A stretch of DNA of 64,000 bases from Caballeronia novacaledonica (GTDB lineage: Bacteria; Pseudomonadota; Gammaproteobacteria; Burkholderiales; Burkholderiaceae): the NCBI RefSeq assembly GCF_900258035.1, contig NZ_OGTP01000014.1, positions 62,001 to 126,000 on the forward strand, written 5' to 3'. How positions within the stretch are numbered: the first letter of the stretch is position 1; each line of letters starts with the position of its first letter. Positions 25,132 to 34,682 of the stretch are shown in pieces. The notes beneath the pieces are model-generated. The model saw only the letters and a list, made by a program, of their open reading frames with translations, was not told the origin of the DNA and did no database searches. The position numbers and the translations under genes are program-made.

Positions 25132-26037
25132 TCACTTGCGCGGCGTCCATGTAGCAATCGCGACGCCGAGCACGGCGACGCCCATCGCCCACCATGCGGC
25201 CGCCGGCAACACTTCGCCGAGGAAGAAGTAGGACAGCACCGCGGCCGCGGGCGGGATGAAGAAGAACAGCGACGCCACTTGCGATACCTTGCCCGCGCGC
25301 GTCATCGCGAGCAGCAGCGTGATCGCGATCAGCGAATTGCCGATCACGAGATAAGCGAGCGTTGCGATGAACGTGGGCGTCCATTGCACTTGCGTGTGCT
25401 CGAAGCCGAGCGCCATCGGCGCGCAGAACACGAAGCCGACGCTGTACTGCACGAGGTTCGACGTGATCGGATCTTGCGCCGTGCCGAGCCGTTTTTCGTA
25501 GAGCATCGCGCCCGTGATGCCGATGAGCGCGCCGACTGCGAGCAGCACCGGCCCGAGCGCATCCGCATGCAGCGGCCCGCGTGCGACGATCACGCCCGCC
25601 GCGCCCGCGAGACCGAGCAGCAAGCCGATCCAGCGCCGCACGCCGATTCGCTCGCCGACGAACTTCGGCGCGAGCACGCCGACGAGAATCGGCTGCAAGG
25701 AGACGATCAACGCGAGCACGGATGTCGCGATGCCCGCTGTCATCGACAGATAGCTGAGCCCGAAGTACATCACCTGCACGAGAAAGCCGACAACGCCGAG
25801 ATGCAGCCACGCGCGCGCGCCGCGCGGCCACTGCGGACGCCTGAACGCGCACACGGCGAGCAGCACGCCGACGCTCAACGCGAAGCGTATCGATAGAAAC
25901 GTCAGCGGCGAGGCGTAGTGCAGGCCGGTCTTCGCAATGGGAAAACCCGCGGACCAGAGCAGCAGAAAGAGAACGGGTCCGCCGACGGTGAGCCAGCGGC
26001 GTTCGTTACGCGTGTCGATGCGCGGCGCTTGCGCCAT
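25132..26037 (-). CDS. DMT-family transporter with two EamA domains
   Basis: A 301-residue membrane protein with ten hydrophobic segments in two EamA halves (VGGPVLFLLLWSAGFPIAKTGL..., and LLAVGALIGITGAMLYEKRLG...). It belongs to the drug/metabolite transporter superfamily; members export amino acids, purines or other metabolites. No substrate can be named. The start is the ATG at 26037, with AAGGA about eight bases upstream; 21 more upstream codons are unlikely to be used. Its stop lies five bases from that of the dehydratase on the other strand. Confidence 0.85.
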   Translation of the reverse strand: MAQAPRIDTRNERRWLTVGGPVLFLLLWSAGFPIAKTGLHYASPLTFLSIRFALSVGVLLAVCAFRRPQWPRGARAWLHLGVVGFLVQVMYFGLSYLSMTAGIATSVLALIVSLQPILVGVLAPKFVGERIGVRRWIGLLLGLAGAAGVIVARGPLHADALGPVLLAVGALIGITGAMLYEKRLGTAQDPITSNLVQYSVGFVFCAPMALGFEHTQVQWTPTFIATLAYLVIGNSLIAITLLLAMTRAGKVSQVASLFFFIPPAAAVLSYFFLGEVLPAAAWWAMGVAVLGVAIATWTPRK

Positions 26038-26140
26038 GTTCGCGTCCTTGTGTTCGTGTGCAACGAAAGTACCGATTGTAGTGTTCGAGACGACGCGCAC
26101 GAACTGTGAGACATTCTGCTTTCATCTGTAGCGTGCGATC

Positions 26141-26160
26141 TCCGGCTCTCCAGAGCCGGA
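26141..26160. repeat. GC-rich hairpin without T-tract
   Basis: TCCGGCTC / GAGCCGGA arms with a four-base loop, in the gap ahead of the methyltransferase remnant. No T-run follows on either strand, so it is not a standard terminator. Confidence 0.4.
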
Positions 26161-26200
26161 CGCACGTCGAGGTCCGCGAGTTCGAGCGGCAGCAGAAAGG

Positions 26201-26407
26201 ATGGCGGAGAAGGGCGCGCGTGCGAGCGGCACGCCGTTCGTCAGCTTCTTCACGCCGCCGCAGATTCAGGCTCTGGCGCGCGATACGGGCTTCAAGGACG
26301 CGCAGCATGTTTCGGCGGCAGATCTCACCCGTCGATACTTCACGAACAGAACCGATGGCCTGCGTCCGCCGAACAATGCCGAAGAACTGCTGATCGCCAA
26401 CACATAG
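26201..26407 (+). pseudogene. C-terminal remnant of a SAM-dependent methyltransferase
   Basis: 68 codons matching only the tail of class I, leucine-carboxyl-methyltransferase-like (TIGR00027-type) proteins: SFFTPPQIQALARDTGFKDAQHV, then RRYFTNRTDGLRPPNNAEELLIA, which are the family's conserved C-terminal segments. The SAM-binding domain is missing, and upstream sequence gives only a few plausible residues (for example VEVREFERQQ in another frame, suggesting a frameshift near 26195). The ATG at 26201 may be internal. I take it as a decayed gene; a translated mini-protein is possible but would lack the methyl-donor site. Confidence 0.75.
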
Positions 26408-26414
26408 GCTCGCC

Positions 26415-26882
26415 ATGCCCAAGATCGACCTCGCCGCCGTGCCCAAGATAAAAGGCTCGGGATATCCGCCGCCGTTCGATGCGCCGTGCGCCGATCGCAC
26501 TCGTCAGCGTCTCGGCGACGCGGGCGGTCTCGGCGATTTCGGCGTGAATCTGATGCGTCTGCCGCCGGGCGGATGGTCGAGCCAGCGTCACTGGCATTCG
26601 CACGAGGACGAGTTCGTCCATGTGCTTGAAGGCGAACTGGTGCTGATCGAGGACGAAGGCGAAACGACTTTGCGCGCGGGCGATTGCGCAGCGTTTCCGA
26701 AGGGAACGGGGAACGGCCACCACATGATCAACCGTTCGGACAAGGTCGCCGTGTATCTGGAAGTCGGCAGCCGCGTGTATGAGGACCTCACGACCTGTTC
26801 CGACATCGACATGATGAGCGCCAACGCCGATGGCCGCTTCGTCCACAAGGACGGCTCGCCGATCGATTCGACGAACGTCTAG
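26415..26882 (+). CDS. Cupin-domain protein
   Basis: A 155-residue single-domain cupin. Motif 1 is HWHSHEDEFVHVLEGELVLI (His, His, Glu metal-ligand pattern) and motif 2 is GDCAAFPKGTGNGHHMINRS, so a metal site looks intact. Such proteins are small isomerases, dioxygenase-like enzymes or sugar-binding sensors; none can be chosen here. It follows the methyltransferase remnant by seven bases, so it may be the surviving partner of a former two-gene unit. Its TAG stop overlaps the stop of glpR on the other strand (CTAG). Confidence 0.85.
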   Translation: MPKIDLAAVPKIKGSGYPPPFDAPCADRTRQRLGDAGGLGDFGVNLMRLPPGGWSSQRHWHSHEDEFVHVLEGELVLIEDEGETTLRAGDCAAFPKGTGNGHHMINRSDKVAVYLEVGSRVYEDLTTCSDIDMMSANADGRFVHKDGSPIDSTNV

Positions 26883-27664
26883 TCGCGATCTGGTTCCGCC
26901 ACGCGCACGGCGACATCCGAGGCGGCGAGGCTCTCGGCCATCCATTCGGGCGGCGGGGAATCGGTGAAGAGCGCATCGATCTGACTGAGATGCCCGAGCT
27001 TGACGAGCGCGGCGCGGCCGAACTTCGAATGATCGGCCACGAGAAACACGGTGCGCGACTGCTCGACGATCGCCTGCGCCACGCGCACCTCGGCGATGTC
27101 GAAGTCGCGCAGCGTGCCATCCGCCTCGATGCTCGAAATGCCGATGATCCCGAAGTCCACCTTGAACATCCGGATGAAGTCGACCGCCTGCTCGCCGACC
27201 ACGCCCTTGTCGCGCGCGCGCACCTTTCCGCCCGCGACCAGCAACTCGGCGTCCGACTCGTCCGCGAGAATGTTCGCCACGTTGAGGTTGTTCGTGATGA
27301 CGCGCAAACCCGTGTGTTGACGCAGCGCGCGGGCGACTTCCTCGGTCGTCGTGCCGAGGTTGATGAAGAGCGTCGCCTGATTCGGGATTTCGGATGCGAC
27401 GAGCTTGGCGATGCGCCGTTTTTCTTCGAGATACATGTGCTGGCGCGCCGTGTAGGCGGTGTTCTCCGAACTCGTCAGCGCGCTCGCGCCGCCATGATAG
27501 CGGCGCAGCAGATTCTGGTCGGACAGCCAGTTCACGTCGCGCCGGATGGTTTGCGGCGTGACCTGGAATTGTGCCGCGAGGTCGTCGATGGTCGCGAAGC
27601 CATCGCGGGCGACACGGTCGAGCAGCGCCCGCTGCCTGCCGTTGAGTGCTTGATCGGATGTCAT
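26879..27664 (-). CDS. glpR: DeoR-family regulator, probable glycerol-3-phosphate repressor
   Basis: A 261-residue DeoR-type repressor. The N-terminal helix-turn-helix is present ([52 protein letters not shown]) and the DeoR C-terminal sensor domain has [24 protein letters not shown] and [20 protein letters not shown]. The start is the ATG at 27664; 46 further upstream codons are antisense-like and lie over the promoter. It is divergent from glpK-glpD, the classical arrangement for autoregulated GlpR, which senses glycerol-3-phosphate. Confidence 0.92.
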   Translation of the reverse strand: MTSDQALNGRQRALLDRVARDGFATIDDLAAQFQVTPQTIRRDVNWLSDQNLLRRYHGGASALTSSENTAYTARQHMYLEEKRRIAKLVASEIPNQATLFINLGTTTEEVARALRQHTGLRVITNNLNVANILADESDAELLVAGGKVRARDKGVVGEQAVDFIRMFKVDFGIIGISSIEADGTLRDFDIAEVRVAQAIVEQSRTVFLVADHSKFGRAALVKLGHLSQIDALFTDSPPPEWMAESLAASDVAVRVAEPDRD

Positions 27665-27825
27665 CGGGCTGCGCGCAATCGCAAAAAAATGAAAACTGTC
27701 GGATGGGCGAGTGTACGACGAAATACACACCGTCCTGTCAAAAGCCCACTCAGAGGTCTGACGGGAGACGTAAAAGTGTGTCCGTAACCGGCTTTCCGCC
27801 ACCTGCGTCCGGTGTTAGGATGATT

Positions 27826-27860
27826 GAAAACGAATATTATTATTCGTTTTCGAACATAAA
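27826..27860. promoter_or_regulatory. GlpR operator candidates in glpR-glpK gap
   Basis: A perfect inverted repeat GAAAACGAATA-TTAT-TATTCGTTTTC (27826-27851). Overlapping it, on the - strand, TATGTTCGAA (27850-27859 region) fits the E. coli GlpR half-site WATKYTCGWW at every position. Its place 30-60 bases before glpK suits repression. Confidence 0.7.
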
Positions 27861-27888
27861 CCAAAACCGGCTGTCTGGAGTTGGCGGC

Positions 27889-29415
27889 ATGAGCCAGCAA
27901 CGTTTCATTCTCGCGCTCGACCAGGGAACGACCAGTTCCCGCGCGCTGCTTTTCGACCGCTCGGGTGGTGTCGCCGCGAGTGCTCAACGCGAATTCGCGC
28001 AGCATTATCCGCAGCCCGGCTGGGTCGCGCACGATCCATCCGATATCTGGCGATCGCAGCTCGACGTCGCGCTGGAAACCGTGCGAAAGGCCGGCGCGCG
28101 AGGCTCGGAGATCGCGGCGATCGGCATTGCGAACCAGCGCGAGACGACGCTCCTGTGGGACCGGCGCACGGGCGCGCCCATCGGGCCGGCCATCGTATGG
28201 CAGGACCGGCGCACCGCTCCGCACTGCGCGCGATTGATCGAGAGCGGCGCGCAGACGCTCATCGAGCGCAAGACGGGTTTGCGCATCGACCCGTATTTTT
28301 CCGCGACCAAGCTCGCGTGGCTGCTCGACAGCGCGCCGGATGTACGGGCGCGCGCGCGCCGCGGCGAACTGGGGTTCGGCACCGTCGATAGCTGGCTCGT
28401 CTGGAATCTGAGCGGGCGCCGCGCCCACGTGACGGACATATCGAATGCCGCGCGTACCGCGCTCTTCGATATTCACGCATGCCGCTGGGACGACGAACTG
28501 CTCGCGCTCTTCGATATCCCGCGCGCCGTGCTGCCCGAGGTGGTGCCGTCGAGCGGCGTCATCGCGCACACGGATGCCGCGTTGTTCGGCGCGGCCATTC
28601 CGATCACGGGCGTCGCCGGCGATCAGCAGGCCGCGACCTTCGGCCAGGGATGCGTCGAGCCCGGTCTCGTGAAGAACACGTACGGCACCGGTCTTTTCAT
28701 GCTGATGAACACGGGCGCGCAGCCCGTCGCATCGAGGCATCGTCTTCTGACGACGATCGGCTGGCAGCTCGACGGCCGTCTCACGTACGCGCTGGAAGGC
28801 GCGGTCTTCATGGGCGGCGCGATCGTTCAATGGCTGCGCGATGGTCTCGGCATCATCGAGAGTGCGCAGGCGATCGGCGCGCTGGCGGCGCAATGCGAAT
28901 TGAGCGAAGGCGTCGTGCTCGCGCCGGCTTTCGCCGGACTCGGCGCGCCGTATTGGGATCCGTATGCACGCGGCACGCTGCTCGGCATGACACGCGGCAC
29001 GACGCGCGCGCATATCGCGCGGGCGGCGCTCGAAGCCATCGCGCTCCAGACCGTCGATGTCCTCACCGCGATGGAAGCCGATGCGGGCATCGCCGTGAGC
29101 GAGCTTCGCGCGGACGGCGGCGCGTCGCAAAACGACTTGTTGATGCAGATTCAGGCCGATCTGCTCGACAGGCCCGTCGTGCGTCCGGCCGTCACCGAAA
29201 CCACCGCGTTGGGCGCCGCCTGTCTCGCGGGGCTCGGCTCCGGCTTCTGGTCGGGTCTCGACGAAATCACGCGCGCATGGCCGGCCGCGCATCGCTTCGA
29301 ACCCGCGATGCCCGCGCACGCGCGCGCAGCGCACATCGAACGCTGGCACCGCGCGATCGAGCGCGCCCGCGGCTGGGAATCGCCCGCCGCTCAATCCACC
29401 TGCGTTACTGCCTGA
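27889..29415 (+). CDS. glpK: Glycerol kinase
   Basis: A 508-residue FGGY-family kinase that phosphorylates glycerol to glycerol-3-phosphate. The start is [22 protein letters not shown] (phosphate-binding DQGTTSSR), with [17 protein letters not shown], the [13 protein letters not shown] adenosine-site motif and [15 protein letters not shown]. Length is normal. The ATG at 27889 is preceded by CTGGAG at eight bases. glpD starts one base after its stop, so the two are co-transcribed. No glycerol facilitator (glpF) is found in this cluster. Confidence 0.96.
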   Translation: MSQQRFILALDQGTTSSRALLFDRSGGVAASAQREFAQHYPQPGWVAHDPSDIWRSQLDVALETVRKAGARGSEIAAIGIANQRETTLLWDRRTGAPIGPAIVWQDRRTAPHCARLIESGAQTLIERKTGLRIDPYFSATKLAWLLDSAPDVRARARRGELGFGTVDSWLVWNLSGRRAHVTDISNAARTALFDIHACRWDDELLALFDIPRAVLPEVVPSSGVIAHTDAALFGAAIPITGVAGDQQAATFGQGCVEPGLVKNTYGTGLFMLMNTGAQPVASRHRLLTTIGWQLDGRLTYALEGAVFMGGAIVQWLRDGLGIIESAQAIGALAAQCELSEGVVLAPAFAGLGAPYWDPYARGTLLGMTRGTTRAHIARAALEAIALQTVDVLTAMEADAGIAVSELRADGGASQNDLLMQIQADLLDRPVVRPAVTETTALGAACLAGLGSGFWSGLDEITRAWPAAHRFEPAMPAHARAAHIERWHRAIERARGWESPAAQSTCVTA

Positions 29416-29416
29416 C

Positions 29417-30979
29417 ATGCAAGCCATAACTCCTTCCGACCGCGCATCGCTCCTGCGCGAACTGGACAAGACGCCGCTCTTCGATGTCGTCGTGATCGGC
29501 GGCGGCGCAAGCGGCCTCGGCACGGCCGTCGACGCGGCATCGCGCGGTTACCGGACCTTGCTGCTGGAGGCGCGCGACTTCGCCAAAGGCACGTCGAGCA
29601 AGGCCACCAAGCTCGTTCATGGCGGCGTGCGCTATCTCGCGCAAGGCAACATTCCGCTCGTTCGCGAGGCGCTGCGCGAGCGCGGCCTGCTCGCGCGCAA
29701 CGCGCCGCATCTCGTGCATGCGCTCGGGTTCGTCGTTCCGGCGTATCGCTTCGGAGACAAGCTGATCTACGGCGCGGGACTGAAAATGTACGACTGGCTC
29801 GCGGGCTCGTTGAACCTCGGCGCGAGCCGAAGCCTGGGCCTCGCGGAAACGCGCGCGAAATCGCCGATGCTCGCCGAAAGCCTCGGCGGCCACGCGCTGC
29901 GCGGCGGCACGCTCTACTGCGACGGACAGTTCGACGACGCCCGTCTCGCCATCGCGCTGATGCGCACGCTGTTCGACCTCGGCGGCGTCGCGCTGAACAA
30001 TGCCGCTGTGAGCGGCGTCGGCTTCGATCGCGCGGCGGGGCATCATCGGCTGCTGGTGACGGACGCCGAAACGGGCGACAACCTTACCGTCGGCGCGCGC
30101 TGCCTCATCAACGCGACGGGCGTCTGGGTCGACTCGATCCGCGCGATGGCCGAACCCGGCGCGCGCCCGATCGTCGCGCCGAGCCAGGGCGTGCACCTGA
30201 CCTTGCCGGGCCGCTTCCTGCAAAGCAACGACGCGATTCTCGTGCCGAAGACGAAAGACGGCCGCGTACTGTTCATGGTGCCGTGGCACGGCCACACGAT
30301 CGTCGGCACGACCGATACGCCGCGTCAGGACTTGCCGCTCGACCCGCGCGCAAGCGACGAGGACATCGACTTCATTCTGGCGACGGCGTCGGATTATCTG
30401 TCGGTGAAGCCCACGCGCGACGACGTCCTGAGCGTCTGGGCGGGGCTTCGTCCGCTCGTGAAAGCCGGCGCGCAGGCATCGACGGCGGCGCTCTCGCGCG
30501 AACATACGATCGAAATGAACGCAACGGGCATGATTACCGTGACGGGCGGCAAGTGGACGACGTATCGTCTGATGGCGCAACAAGTTATCGATCTCGCCGT
30601 CGCGAAGCGGCTGTTGCCGGATGCGCCTTGCCGGACGGCCTCGCTGCCGCTGCACGGCGCGACGGCGGAGCAGCACGGCCAGTACGGTTCCGATGCCGCC
30701 TTGATCGAGCGTTTGCCGGGCGCGCAAAACGTGCTGGTGAAGGCCAGCGGGCTGACCGAGGCGCAGACGCGCTTCGCGGTTCGGGCGGAACTCGCGCGCG
30801 GTGTCGAGGATGTGCTGGCGCGGCGCAACCGCGCGCTGTTTCTCGATGCCGCCGCCGCCCGCGACGCCGCGCCGGAAGTCGCCAGAATCATGGCGGAAGA
30901 GCTGGGACAGAGCGCGCGCTGGCGCTCCGAAGAGGTCGCGCGTTTCAACGACTTCGCGCGAACCTGGATGTTGTCGTAA
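29417..30979 (+). CDS. glpD: Aerobic glycerol-3-phosphate dehydrogenase (FAD)
   Basis: A 520-residue membrane-associated flavoprotein that oxidises glycerol-3-phosphate to dihydroxyacetone phosphate, passing electrons to quinone. The FAD motif is VVIGGGASGLGTAVDAASRG, followed by GTSSKATKLVHGGVRYL, the PWHGHTIVGTTDTP substrate region and TVTGGKWTTYRLMA. It completes the aerobic glycerol pathway with glpK. It converges with the porin gene; a 9-bp inverted repeat (GGGCGTCCG/CGGACGCCC, 30994-31025) lies at that junction. Confidence 0.96.
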   Translation: MQAITPSDRASLLRELDKTPLFDVVVIGGGASGLGTAVDAASRGYRTLLLEARDFAKGTSSKATKLVHGGVRYLAQGNIPLVREALRERGLLARNAPHLVHALGFVVPAYRFGDKLIYGAGLKMYDWLAGSLNLGASRSLGLAETRAKSPMLAESLGGHALRGGTLYCDGQFDDARLAIALMRTLFDLGGVALNNAAVSGVGFDRAAGHHRLLVTDAETGDNLTVGARCLINATGVWVDSIRAMAEPGARPIVAPSQGVHLTLPGRFLQSNDAILVPKTKDGRVLFMVPWHGHTIVGTTDTPRQDLPLDPRASDEDIDFILATASDYLSVKPTRDDVLSVWAGLRPLVKAGAQASTAALSREHTIEMNATGMITVTGGKWTTYRLMAQQVIDLAVAKRLLPDAPCRTASLPLHGATAEQHGQYGSDAALIERLPGAQNVLVKASGLTEAQTRFAVRAELARGVEDVLARRNRALFLDAAAARDAAPEVARIMAEELGQSARWRSEEVARFNDFARTWMLS

Positions 30980-31003
30980 CCGTTCGGCTTGCCGGGCGTC
31001 CGA

Positions 31004-32194
31004 TCAGAACGCGTGCCGGACGCCCACCATCGCGACGAACTGCGACGGTCCCGACGAAGGCGACGTATTCTGCGAATCGCCGACGACCGCCACCGTGTTT
31101 GCGATAGCCAGACCGCCCGCCGCGCCCGACGCGACGAGCGATTTGCCGCGCGCGCGCTGATACGCCTGCAACGCATAGAAGGTGGTCCGCGCCGACAGGC
31201 TGTACGTCTCTTCGAACGAAACCTGATGATATTGCGCCGGATCGGCGATGCCGTTCGCCTTGCTCGCGCGCGTGTAGCCGTAGCCCGCCGCGACATTGAC
31301 CGCCGGCGTGAACCGGTAAGTTGCGATGACGCCGTAGCTGTTGAAGACCGCTTCATCGGCGAACAGCGAATGCGAGCCCGGCGCGTACTGCACGTTGGAA
31401 TAGTTGAGGCCGAGCATGAGATCGTTGTACGTGTAGCGCGCGGCGGCCGCAATCAGTTGGGCGCTCTGCGCGCTCGCATAGCCGTTGTTCACCGGCGAAT
31501 TGATCGCGAAGGTGCCGAGCGCGGGGCTCGTCGCGATGTCCTTCAGCTTGACGTAGCCCGCCGCGAGCGCCACCGGCTTGTAGTCGTAGCGCAGCGCGGC
31601 GCTGAAATTGCTGCCGTCCGCGATGCTGCCCGGCACGCCGCCGAGACCGTATTGCGCGCTGAACGCGAGCCCCGCGATGACCGGCGAAGCATACGTCACC
31701 GCGTTGTTGAAGCGCAGCGTGGTGTCGAGCGCATCGACGTCGCCGGGATGCGCGCCGGTCGCGCCGGTCAGCACGCCGGTCGGCCCGAGCGCGCCGACCA
31801 TGCTGAAGTAGGGCGTGTACTGGCGGCCGAATGTCAGCGTGCCGTAGCGGTCGTTGCTCAGGCCCACATAGGCTTGCCGGTTGAAGATCGTTCCTGCGCT
31901 GGCCTGCGCGCCCGTCAACGAATTGACGCCGCTTTCGAGACGGAAGATGGCCCGGGTGCCGCCGCCGAGGTCTTCCGCGCCGAGAAAGCCGAACTTGCTG
32001 GCTTGCAGATTTCCCTGGCTCATATAGATGTTCGAATGCCCGCGCTGATTGCTTGCATACGCGAATGCGTTATCGACGACGCCATACAACGTGACGCTGT
32101 TTTGCGCCGACGCCGTGCCGCACAACGCCGCGGCCGCAAAGGGAACGGACATGAGGACGCCTGCGCGCGTCCGGACGCGATTCAAAGACTTCAT
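31004..32194 (-). CDS. Gram-negative porin (OmpC-like)
   Basis: A 396-residue outer-membrane porin of the beta-proteobacterial Porin_4 family. The signal peptide ends ALCGTASA (about residue 30), followed by the canonical QNSVTLYGVVDNAFAY first strand, GFLGAEDLGGGTRAIFRLESGVN, NRQAYVGLSNDRYGTLTFGRQYTP (loop 3 region), and a C-terminal Phe (VGVRHAF). It forms a trimeric diffusion channel. It lies 49 bases downstream of the GH31 gene on the same strand, so it may be the outer-membrane entry for the saccharide handled by that operon. Confidence 0.93.
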   Translation of the reverse strand: MKSLNRVRTRAGVLMSVPFAAAALCGTASAQNSVTLYGVVDNAFAYASNQRGHSNIYMSQGNLQASKFGFLGAEDLGGGTRAIFRLESGVNSLTGAQASAGTIFNRQAYVGLSNDRYGTLTFGRQYTPYFSMVGALGPTGVLTGATGAHPGDVDALDTTLRFNNAVTYASPVIAGLAFSAQYGLGGVPGSIADGSNFSAALRYDYKPVALAAGYVKLKDIATSPALGTFAINSPVNNGYASAQSAQLIAAAARYTYNDLMLGLNYSNVQYAPGSHSLFADEAVFNSYGVIATYRFTPAVNVAAGYGYTRASKANGIADPAQYHQVSFEETYSLSARTTFYALQAYQRARGKSLVASGAAGGLAIANTVAVVGDSQNTSPSSGPSQFVAMVGVRHAF

Positions 32195-32243
32195 TGCTCG
32201 TTGTTTTCCTTCTAGCTTCGATGGGCGATCCGGGTGGATCGAG

Positions 32244-34658
32244 TCAGCGCGCGAGGCGCAGGGTGAGGTGACGCCAGCCGTCAGCGATGCGCTCGCCGGT
32301 CAGTTCGCCCGTCGTGCAGGTCACGCTTCGTGCGTCGGCTGCGGGCACGCTCACGCGGACTTCGTTCTGCACGCGCGGCATCTGGCCGTCACGTTCGATC
32401 GCGATGCGCAGGCACCGCGCGTCGCTCTCGATGACGATGCGCCATTTTCCTTGCACGCCGTCGCGCCAGGCCTCGCTGTGGCCGTCGTCTTCGATGCATT
32501 CGCCCCGCGCGACGCCGGCACCCGCGCAAGGCAAGGCGATGAACGCGCGTTCATCGGCTGGACGCGCGAAGTGCTGTTCCGCGATATTCAGCGGAATCAC
32601 GTGACCCTCGCGAATCAGCATGACCGGGCGATCGTGCGGCGCGGGCAGGGTCACGCTCTGACCGCCGTCGAAGATTTCACCGCTCCAGTACGACGCCCAG
32701 CGCGCGCCCGCGGGCAGATAAACGTCACGCGCGGTGCGATCCGCGTCCACGACGGGCGCGACGAGCAGCGACGAGCCGACCATCATGTCGTCGCCATCGG
32801 CGAGGCAGAGCGGATCGTTCGGAAACTCCGCGAACATCGGCCGCAAAACCGGTTCATAGGCCCGATGCGATTGCCACAGCAGTTCGTACAGGTACGGAAT
32901 GAGCCGGTAGCGCAACTTGATCAGCCCGGCGACGACTTCCGTGGTCTCGGGATACATCCAGGGTTCGTTGACCGTGCCGTCGTCGTTCCATGAGTGAATC
33001 GAAAAGCGCGGCAGGAAGATGCCGAACGCGACCCAGCGCGACAGCAGCTCGGGCCCCGGCGCCGGGCCCGCAAACCCGCCGATGTCGTGCCCGCTGTTCG
33101 ACACGCCCGACATCGCGAGACCGAGGCCCATCTTCAGATTGAACCGCAGCGTTTCCCACGACGTGTAGTTGTCGCCGGACCACGTCTGCACATAGCGATG
33201 CATGCCGACGCCGCCCGAACGCGACACGAGAAAGGGCCGCTCGCCGGGCGCATGTTCGCGCTGCGCGTCGCGCGACGCGCGCATCATCAGTTGCGTCTGC
33301 AGAACCTTGGCCTCGCGCGCCGGGAACGCCTCGCCGAAGCCGCGCGCGATTGCGTCGGGGCTCCAGATCTCGAATTCGTTGTTGTCGTTCCACGTCGCGG
33401 CCATGCCGTGGCGCAGCAGGCTGTCCTTCACGCGCGTCTTCCACCAATCGATGGTCTGCGGATTCGTGAAGTCGAGATAGGCGCCCAGTTCGTCCCAGAA
33501 CTGCACCCATGCCGGCTCGCCGTCGCGGGCTTCGATCAGCAGCCCGGCAGCGGCGGCGGATTCGAACAGCGGATGATCCTGCAGCAGACAGGGCTTGATG
33601 TTCGGGCACAGGCGCACGCCTTCGCGCAGATAGCTCGCGACGAAGCCGTCAATGTCGGGGAACTTGTCGCGATTCCAGTTGAACACGTAGCGCTTGCCGC
33701 CTATCGACGTATAGCCCGACGACAGATGAAACGAGTCGCACAGGATGTCGTGCTCGCGGCATCGTTCGATGAATTCGCTCATGCGCGCCTGCGCATCGGG
33801 CGCGTCGGTGTAGCTCATCGTCGAGCCGGAGTAGCCGAGGCCCCACTTCGGCATCCACGCGGGCCGGCCCGTCAGCCACGTGAAGCGGCGCACGGCGTTG
33901 AGCGGCGTATCCGGCGACGCGATGAAGTAATAGTCGAGATCGCCATGCTCCGCGATGAAGTGCCGATAGTGCCCGTGATAGTTGTCGAGCTCGCGGCCCA
34001 TGTCGAAGCGGCAATCGGCGAGCGTGTCGTAGAAGAGGCCGAAGCCTGTGGACGTTTGCGGCTGCCACGTCACGTAAAACGGAATGTGCTTGTAGAGCGG
34101 GTCCGTCGTGCGGGCGCTGTAGCCCATGGCATCGACGTTGCGCATTTCGAAGCTCTGATTCGTGCGATCCAGCGAGCCCGCGCGCTCGCCGAGACCGATC
34201 ACCATCTCGCCCGGCTTGCGCTCGACGTAGTGATAGACGCGCTCGTCCCACCAGCCGAAGTTGTATGCCTGCGTCCTGCGATCGTTCATCGCGTCGTGCC
34301 AGCGCCCGCCGCGCCGGATCTGCCACGCACAGAAACCGCCGTCGAGCGCGACCGTCACGCGGATTTGCGCGGTTTCGACGGCGACACGACCGGCATCGTC
34401 CGACACTGTGAACGGCACGGGCGCGAAGCCGCTCGTATCGCGGCGGTCGCGTCCTTCGAGCGGCACGTCGTCCTGCCCGGGCGCGATCGCCCACGTGCGC
34501 GGGCCGCGCAGTTCGCCGTGCGGCAGCACCAGAACGCGGATGATGTCGTCGGCGAGGACGAACAGTTCGATGCGCGATCCATCGGCGGAACTCAGCACGA
34601 CGCGTTGGCCCGCCTGTTCCGATACCGCGAAACGCGGACGATTCTTCAAATTGCCCAT
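32244..34658 (-). CDS. GH31 family alpha-glycosidase
   Basis: An 804-residue glycoside hydrolase family 31 enzyme. It has an N-terminal beta-sandwich, a (beta/alpha)8 barrel from about 260 to 600, with nucleophile Asp425 (ATWNDNNEFEIW) and acid/base Asp496 (TWSGDNYTSWETL), and C-terminal beta domains. It lacks a signal peptide, so it acts on imported saccharides in the cytoplasm. Candidate activities are alpha-glucosidase, alpha-xylosidase or sulfoquinovosidase; sequence inspection alone does not decide. It follows the MFS transporter gene by 24 bases and precedes a porin, making a transport-hydrolysis operon. Confidence 0.9.
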   Translation of the reverse strand: MGNLKNRPRFAVSEQAGQRVVLSSADGSRIELFVLADDIIRVLVLPHGELRGPRTWAIAPGQDDVPLEGRDRRDTSGFAPVPFTVSDDAGRVAVETAQIRVTVALDGGFCAWQIRRGGRWHDAMNDRRTQAYNFGWWDERVYHYVERKPGEMVIGLGERAGSLDRTNQSFEMRNVDAMGYSARTTDPLYKHIPFYVTWQPQTSTGFGLFYDTLADCRFDMGRELDNYHGHYRHFIAEHGDLDYYFIASPDTPLNAVRRFTWLTGRPAWMPKWGLGYSGSTMSYTDAPDAQARMSEFIERCREHDILCDSFHLSSGYTSIGGKRYVFNWNRDKFPDIDGFVASYLREGVRLCPNIKPCLLQDHPLFESAAAAGLLIEARDGEPAWVQFWDELGAYLDFTNPQTIDWWKTRVKDSLLRHGMAATWNDNNEFEIWSPDAIARGFGEAFPAREAKVLQTQLMMRASRDAQREHAPGERPFLVSRSGGVGMHRYVQTWSGDNYTSWETLRFNLKMGLGLAMSGVSNSGHDIGGFAGPAPGPELLSRWVAFGIFLPRFSIHSWNDDGTVNEPWMYPETTEVVAGLIKLRYRLIPYLYELLWQSHRAYEPVLRPMFAEFPNDPLCLADGDDMMVGSSLLVAPVVDADRTARDVYLPAGARWASYWSGEIFDGGQSVTLPAPHDRPVMLIREGHVIPLNIAEQHFARPADERAFIALPCAGAGVARGECIEDDGHSEAWRDGVQGKWRIVIESDARCLRIAIERDGQMPRVQNEVRVSVPAADARSVTCTTGELTGERIADGWRHLTLRLAR

Positions 34659-34682
34659 GAGGTAGCTCCGGTTGGTTCGGTC

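Noticed and set aside
30994..31025. GGGCGTCCG/CGGACGCCC inverted repeat as a glpD terminator
   Set aside because: It has a 14-base loop and no T-tract on either strand, and it overlaps the porin 3' end; kept only as a note.
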